A DNA stretch of 64,000 bases. Source: Streptomyces jeddahensis (lineage in GTDB: Bacteria > Actinomycetota > Actinomycetes > Streptomycetales > Streptomycetaceae). This document shows positions 60,309-64,000 of the stretch, in pieces. Both the position numbers and the translations under genes were made by a program. Location of the stretch: the NCBI RefSeq assembly GCF_001642995.1, contig NZ_LOHS01000200.1:1-64000 (forward strand), in the 5' to 3' direction. The notes under the pieces were generated by a model that ran no database searches, was not told where the DNA came from, and saw nothing but the letters and a program-made list of their open reading frames with translations. The first letter of the stretch is position 1. Every line of letters begins with the position of its first letter.

Positions 60309-61387
60309 CGCGATCCTCCCGTCCGCGGGGTGACCGGGCCGGGGGCGACCATGTTCTGGACGTAGCTGTCGAACCAGCGGCCGTTGCCGAGGGTGTTGGT
60401 GAACACCCGCACATACGGCGCGAGCAGGGCGACACTGCGGTCCAGGGCGGCCTGGTTGCGTTCCAGCATCCTGACCACCTGGTTCAGGCCCTTGAGCGCG
60501 GGCCCGATCTCCTTGCGGTTGTCCTCGACCAGACCGGACAGCTGGACGCCGAGCTCCGCCGAGCTCTTGAGCAGGGTGTGGATGGCCTGTCGGCGCCTGC
60601 TGATCTCCTTGAACAATGCGTCTCCGTCCTTGACGAGCGCGGAGAAGTCCTTGGACCGCTCGGCCAGCACCCCCGTCACCCCGTGGGCGTGGTCGAGGAG
60701 CTCCTCCAGCGCCTGGTCGCGCGAGGCCACCGTCCGGGAGATCCTCGACAGGCCATCGATGGACGCCCGCACCTCGGCCGGCGAGTCCTTGAAGGTGGCG
60801 GAGAGGGTGTCCAGGGCCTTCGCGACCTGCTGGGTGTCGACCTTCTCCGTCGTGGTGGCCAGATCGCTGAACGCCTGCACGACGTCGTACGCCGGCGTGG
60901 TGCGGTTCAGCGGGATCTCGCTGCCGGGTCTGAGCTGCCCCGACCCCTTGGGCTCCAGCGCCAGGTACTTCGCGCCGAGGATGGTCTGGACCCGGATGGC
61001 CGCGCCGGTCCGGGTGCCGAACTGCGGGTCGCCTTTGACCTTGAAGACCACCTTCACGTGGTCGCCGTCCAGGTCGACCTCCTCGACCTTGCCCACCTTC
61101 ACGCCGGCGATCCGCACCTCGTCACCCGGCTTCAGGCCGCCCGCCTCCGCGAAGGCCGCGCTGTACGTCTCGCCGTTGCCGATCACCGGGAGGCTGTCGG
61201 CGTTGAAGGCGGCGACGGTCAGCAGCCCGAGCGTGGTGAGGCCGACGGCGCCGATCACCACGGGGTTCCGCTCGCGGAAGGGCGTCACGTGGGGGAGCAG
61301 ACGCAGCCTCCGCTTCGTCGGTGACGTCCTCGCGCTCGGGTTCCTCTTCGTCCGCAGGTTCATCCGCAGGTTCGTCCGCAGTTTCAT
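60305..61387 (-). CDS. mceC: Mce family protein C
   Basis: This 360-residue protein has a membrane helix at about 42-60, the Mce domain (YSAAFAEAGGLKPGDEVRIA, GVKVGKVEEV, QTILGAKYLAL) and a helical domain. The start at 61387 overlaps the mceB stop. The first 25 residues contain LRTN/LRMN/LRTK repeats from a 12-bp tandem repeat (61,340-61,385), absent from other Mce proteins here; a GTG three codons earlier is also possible. Confidence 0.87.
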   Translation of the reverse strand: MKLRTNLRMNLRTKRNPSARTSPTKRRLRLLPHVTPFRERNPVVIGAVGLTTLGLLTVAAFNADSLPVIGNGETYSAAFAEAGGLKPGDEVRIAGVKVGKVEEVDLDGDHVKVVFKVKGDPQFGTRTGAAIRVQTILGAKYLALEPKGSGQLRPGSEIPLNRTTPAYDVVQAFSDLATTTEKVDTQQVAKALDTLSATFKDSPAEVRASIDGLSRISRTVASRDQALEELLDHAHGVTGVLAERSKDFSALVKDGDALFKEISRRRQAIHTLLKSSAELGVQLSGLVEDNRKEIGPALKGLNQVVRMLERNQAALDRSVALLAPYVRVFTNTLGNGRWFDSYVQNMVAPGPVTPRTGGSR

Positions 61388-62433
61388 CCGCCGCACCTCG
61401 CCTGCGCGACGTGCATTTCGGGGGTGAGCACCTGCTTGGTCTTCGGCAGCACGATGCGGCCGTCGAAGTCGCAGAGGTAGAAGTTGAACCAGGAGCCGTA
61501 ACTCGCTGTCCCCGTCAGTGCGTTGAGCTTGTTCGGCAGCCGCTTCAGGACGCCCTCCACGGTCTTCTCGTTCTTGTTCAGGGTTCCGGTGAGGTCGGTC
61601 AGCTGGGCGATGTCGTCCTTCAGCGGCGGGCGGGCGTCCTGGAGCAGGCCCGAGGTGGCATCCGCCAGACTGCCGATGTTCACCAGCGACTCACCGATGG
61701 GCTTGCGGTCGGCGGCCAGCCCGGAGATGACACGCCGCAGCTGCTTGAGCAGCTCGGAGAAGCGGCTGCCGCGCTTGTCCAGCGTCGCCAGTACGTCGTT
61801 GAGGTTGTCGATCACGGAGCCGATCAGCTGGTCGCGGTCGGCGAGCGTCGTGGTGAGCGACGCGGTGTGCGCCAGCAGGCTGTTGACCGTGCCGCCCTCG
61901 CCCTGGAGGGTCTTGATGATCTCGGTCGCCAGCTGGTTGACGTCCTTCGGGCTGAGCGCGGCGAACAGCGGCTTGAAGCCGTTCAGCAGCGCGTTGAGGT
62001 CCAGCGCGGGCTCGGTCCGCGACAGCGGAATTGTGCCGCCCGGCTTGAGCTGGGTGCCGTCGCCCGCTCCTTCGGTGAGCGCGACGTACCGCTGCCCGAC
62101 CAGGTTGCGGTAGCGGATGACCGCGCCCGTGCTGGCCAGCAGCGGACGGTCCTCGCTGACCGAGAAGGTGACCTCCGCCAGCGTCCGGTCCTTGATGCGG
62201 ATGTCCTTCACCTCGCCGACCCGCACACCGGCCACCCGGATGTCGTCGCCCTCCTCCAGGCCGGTGACATCGCTGAACACCGCGCGGTACGTGTGCGTGG
62301 GCGTCATGTCGAGGCCGGAGATGGTGGCGGCCAGCAGCGCCGTCGCCAGCACCGTCACGGCCGTGAACAGACCGAACTTGGCCAGCGGCGCAGCCGTCTG
62401 CCGGGCCCCTGGGATCCTGCGTCCCGCCGTCAT
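61384..62433 (-). CDS. mceB: Mce family protein B
   Basis: This 349-residue protein has a membrane helix at residues 20-40, an Mce domain (YRAVFSDVTGLEEGDDIRVA, GVRVGEVKDI, RNLVGQRYVAL), a long helical region with many Asp/Leu heptads, and a C-terminus FYLCDFDGRI typical of the B member. Overlaps mceA and mceC by 4 bp each. Confidence 0.88.
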   Translation of the reverse strand: MTAGRRIPGARQTAAPLAKFGLFTAVTVLATALLAATISGLDMTPTHTYRAVFSDVTGLEEGDDIRVAGVRVGEVKDIRIKDRTLAEVTFSVSEDRPLLASTGAVIRYRNLVGQRYVALTEGAGDGTQLKPGGTIPLSRTEPALDLNALLNGFKPLFAALSPKDVNQLATEIIKTLQGEGGTVNSLLAHTASLTTTLADRDQLIGSVIDNLNDVLATLDKRGSRFSELLKQLRRVISGLAADRKPIGESLVNIGSLADATSGLLQDARPPLKDDIAQLTDLTGTLNKNEKTVEGVLKRLPNKLNALTGTASYGSWFNFYLCDFDGRIVLPKTKQVLTPEMHVAQARCGG

Positions 62434-63740
62434 GCCACACTCACCGCCGTTCCCCGGGCCAGGGGGCCGAACAGCAGGGTCGCGACGGGCGGCACCTCGT
62501 CGGCCGGCACCCCCATGACGGGGGCCACGAGCGAGCCGACGGCGCGCTGCTCGGCCTCGGTGGCGGACACGGTGAGACCGCCCAGGCCGCCTGCCCCGGA
62601 ACCCGACGGCTTCGTGCCGTCGTTGAGTTTGACGGGCGGTGCGGGTACCTGGGGGTGGGGCAGGCCTCTGCAGTTCGGGCCCGATCGCTCTGCATAGCGC
62701 GGTTCCTCGCCGGGTTCGTACGGGTCTCGTTGACGGACGACTTCGAGGGTGATGTGGAACCTGCCGCCCTTGAAGCTCTCCTCCGCGGCCTTGTCCTGCC
62801 GCACGAGGCCTTCGAGGAGGCAGGGGTACTCGGGCGAGTACCGGGCGAACAGCGCCAGCGTGGGGCGGGAGACCCGGCCGAGGGTGATCAGCCGGTCGCC
62901 GTTGGCGCCGAGGAAGTCGTCCGCGGTGTGCGCGGCCGTCGCGGTCGAGGTGAGCGCGGCGGCCAGCTGGTTCTGCTTCTCGACGATGGTGCGGCTGGTG
63001 GTCACGGTGTTGCGGAGGATCTCCATCAGGTCGGGCGCCGCCTCGCTGTACAGCTCGGCGACGTCGGCGAACCGGGAGATGTCCTCCTTGATGGACGGCA
63101 TGTGCGGGTTGAGCCGGCGCAGATAGCGGTCGAGGCGGACGACGTTGTCGCCGATCCGGTCGCCGCGGCCCTCCAGGGCGTCCGCGAACGCGGACAGGGT
63201 GGCGTTGAGCTCGCCCGGCTTCACGGTGCGCAGCAGCGGCAGCAGGTCGTTCATCAGCTTCTGCAGCTCGATGCCGGCCCGGGTGCGGTCCTGGGTGATG
63301 ACGTCCCCGGCCTGGATGGGCCGGGCCGTCGAGTGGCGCGGCGGAACCAGGTCGACGTACTTCTCGCCGAACAGCGTCTTGGGCAGCAGCCGCGCCCGCA
63401 CGTCGGCCGGGATGTACGCGACGTACTTGGGCTTGAGCGCGATGTCGAGCGTTGCCTTCTCGCCGTCTGAGTGCACCGAGCGCACCTCGCCGACCAGCAG
63501 GCCGCGCAGCTTGACGTCGGCGCGCGGATCCAGCTGGTTGCCCAGTGTGTCGGCCTGCAGGCTGATCCGTACGACCGAGGTGAACACCTGCTGGTAGACG
63601 GCGACGGACAGCGACAGCAGCAGCGCGAGGACGGCGAGGAAGACGATGCCGTACAGGCGCAGTCTCACCGTGCTGCTCACCTTGGCGGCCGCCCTGCGGC
63701 GGCTCGCCTTCGGGCTCCGCGTGGGTGCGATGGTCGTCAT
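62430..63740 (-). CDS. mceA: Mce family protein A
   Basis: This 436-residue protein opens the Mce series: a basic N-terminus, membrane helix at about 28-50, Mce domain (VRISLQADTLGNQLDPRADV then KLRGLLVGEV, KTLFGEKYVDL), helical domain, then a Gly/Ser/Pro-rich tail with a last short domain (ATLLFGPLARG). ATG 63740 has TAGGGACG upstream. It follows the yrbE gene by 5 bp. Confidence 0.88.
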   Translation of the reverse strand: MTTIAPTRSPKASRRRAAAKVSSTVRLRLYGIVFLAVLALLLSLSVAVYQQVFTSVVRISLQADTLGNQLDPRADVKLRGLLVGEVRSVHSDGEKATLDIALKPKYVAYIPADVRARLLPKTLFGEKYVDLVPPRHSTARPIQAGDVITQDRTRAGIELQKLMNDLLPLLRTVKPGELNATLSAFADALEGRGDRIGDNVVRLDRYLRRLNPHMPSIKEDISRFADVAELYSEAAPDLMEILRNTVTTSRTIVEKQNQLAAALTSTATAAHTADDFLGANGDRLITLGRVSRPTLALFARYSPEYPCLLEGLVRQDKAAEESFKGGRFHITLEVVRQRDPYEPGEEPRYAERSGPNCRGLPHPQVPAPPVKLNDGTKPSGSGAGGLGGLTVSATEAEQRAVGSLVAPVMGVPADEVPPVATLLFGPLARGTAVSVA

Positions 63741-63745
63741 CGTCC

Positions 63746-64000
63746 CTACCCCGCAATCCGTACGGTCGTGTTGGCGCCCCAGATGGCCAGCGAGAGGAAG
63801 AAGTCCAGGACGTTGATGGCGACGATGGAGGTGCGCACCGCGCGGCCCACCGCGACGCCGACGCCCGCCGGGCCGCCGCTCGCGTGGTAGCCGTAGTAGC
63901 AGTGCACCAGGATGATCACGATGGCGAAGACGATCACCTTGCCGAACGACCACAGCACGTCGACGGGCGGCAGGTACTGCTGGAAGTAGTGGTCGTAGGT
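63746..64000 (-). CDS. YrbE-type ABC permease of the mce operon, 3' end only
   Basis: Only the last 84 codons are in the window. They read GKVIVFAIVIILVHCYYGYH, then GGPAGVGVAVGRAVRTSIVA and NVLDFFLSLAIWG, the conserved C-terminal part of MlaE/YrbE permeases. As it adjoins mceA it is most likely YrbE-B. It forms the membrane channel of the Mce importer. The 5' part continues to the right of the window. Confidence 0.88.
   Translation of the reverse strand, partial: TYDHYFQQYLPPVDVLWSFGKVIVFAIVIILVHCYYGYHASGGPAGVGVAVGRAVRTSIVAINVLDFFLSLAIWGANTTVRIAG

Overview
The window is very GC-rich, its genes show strong third-position GC bias, GTG and TTG starts are common, and genes often overlap by ATGA or GTGA. 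Together with Tat-exported glycoside hydrolases, an LAL-type regulator and one mce operon, this points to Streptomyces or a close relative. I see no tRNA, rRNA, CRISPR array, insertion sequence or phage gene.

Region 1 (1-21,870) is plant and polymer sugar degradation. It starts with the 5' end of a probable GH74 xyloglucanase, then remnants of a GH42 beta-galactosidase, a sugar-binding lipoprotein and possibly a GH3 enzyme. An intact expansin and a GH29 alpha-L-fucosidase follow. Divergent from the fucosidase is a long operon: sugar ABC transporter, L-fuconate dehydratase, RbsD/FucU mutarotase, two alcohol-type dehydrogenases, a PfkB sugar-acid kinase, an aldo/keto reductase and a GntR regulator. 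Two expected members, the lactonase and the KDPG-type aldolase, survive only as internally deleted stubs. Then come a GH43-CBM42 arabinofuranosidase, a GH127-type enzyme and a stretch of broken genes.

Region 2 (21,870-28,510) is iron-linked. A 19-bp iron box sits between a divergent pair: a 906-residue adenylation/carrier/membrane-acyltransferase fusion, and an FbpABC-type ferric iron transporter. I consider the fusion the best candidate for an undescribed function.

Region 3 (28,600-39,450) holds a small hypothetical gene, a broken aldehyde dehydrogenase, CorA, a winged-helix protein and a TetR-controlled cluster. In that cluster a TauD-type dioxygenase, a four-gene ABC importer and an adenosine-deaminase-like enzyme appear tied together by two copies of a 16-bp palindrome.

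Region 4 (39,500-49,500) has a secreted trypsin, two LuxR-type regulators, two acyl-CoA synthetases, a GNAT acetyltransferase and a zinc-ribbon protein with a possible degraded Mrr-like nuclease fold.

Region 5 (49,650-53,900) is the glyclate route from glyoxylate to glycerate: gcl, glxR and hyi in two transcription units. Both units carry the same paired operator, two 15-bp boxes 21 bp apart.

Region 6 (53,940-64,000) contains an FtsX permease remnant fused at a deletion junction to a response-regulator remnant. After that comes most of an mce operon (end of yrbE, mceA-F, two Mce-associated genes), read right to left with four-base overlaps.

A recurring theme is decay: about fourteen gene remnants occur in 64 kb, several keeping both ends of the gene and lacking the middle.
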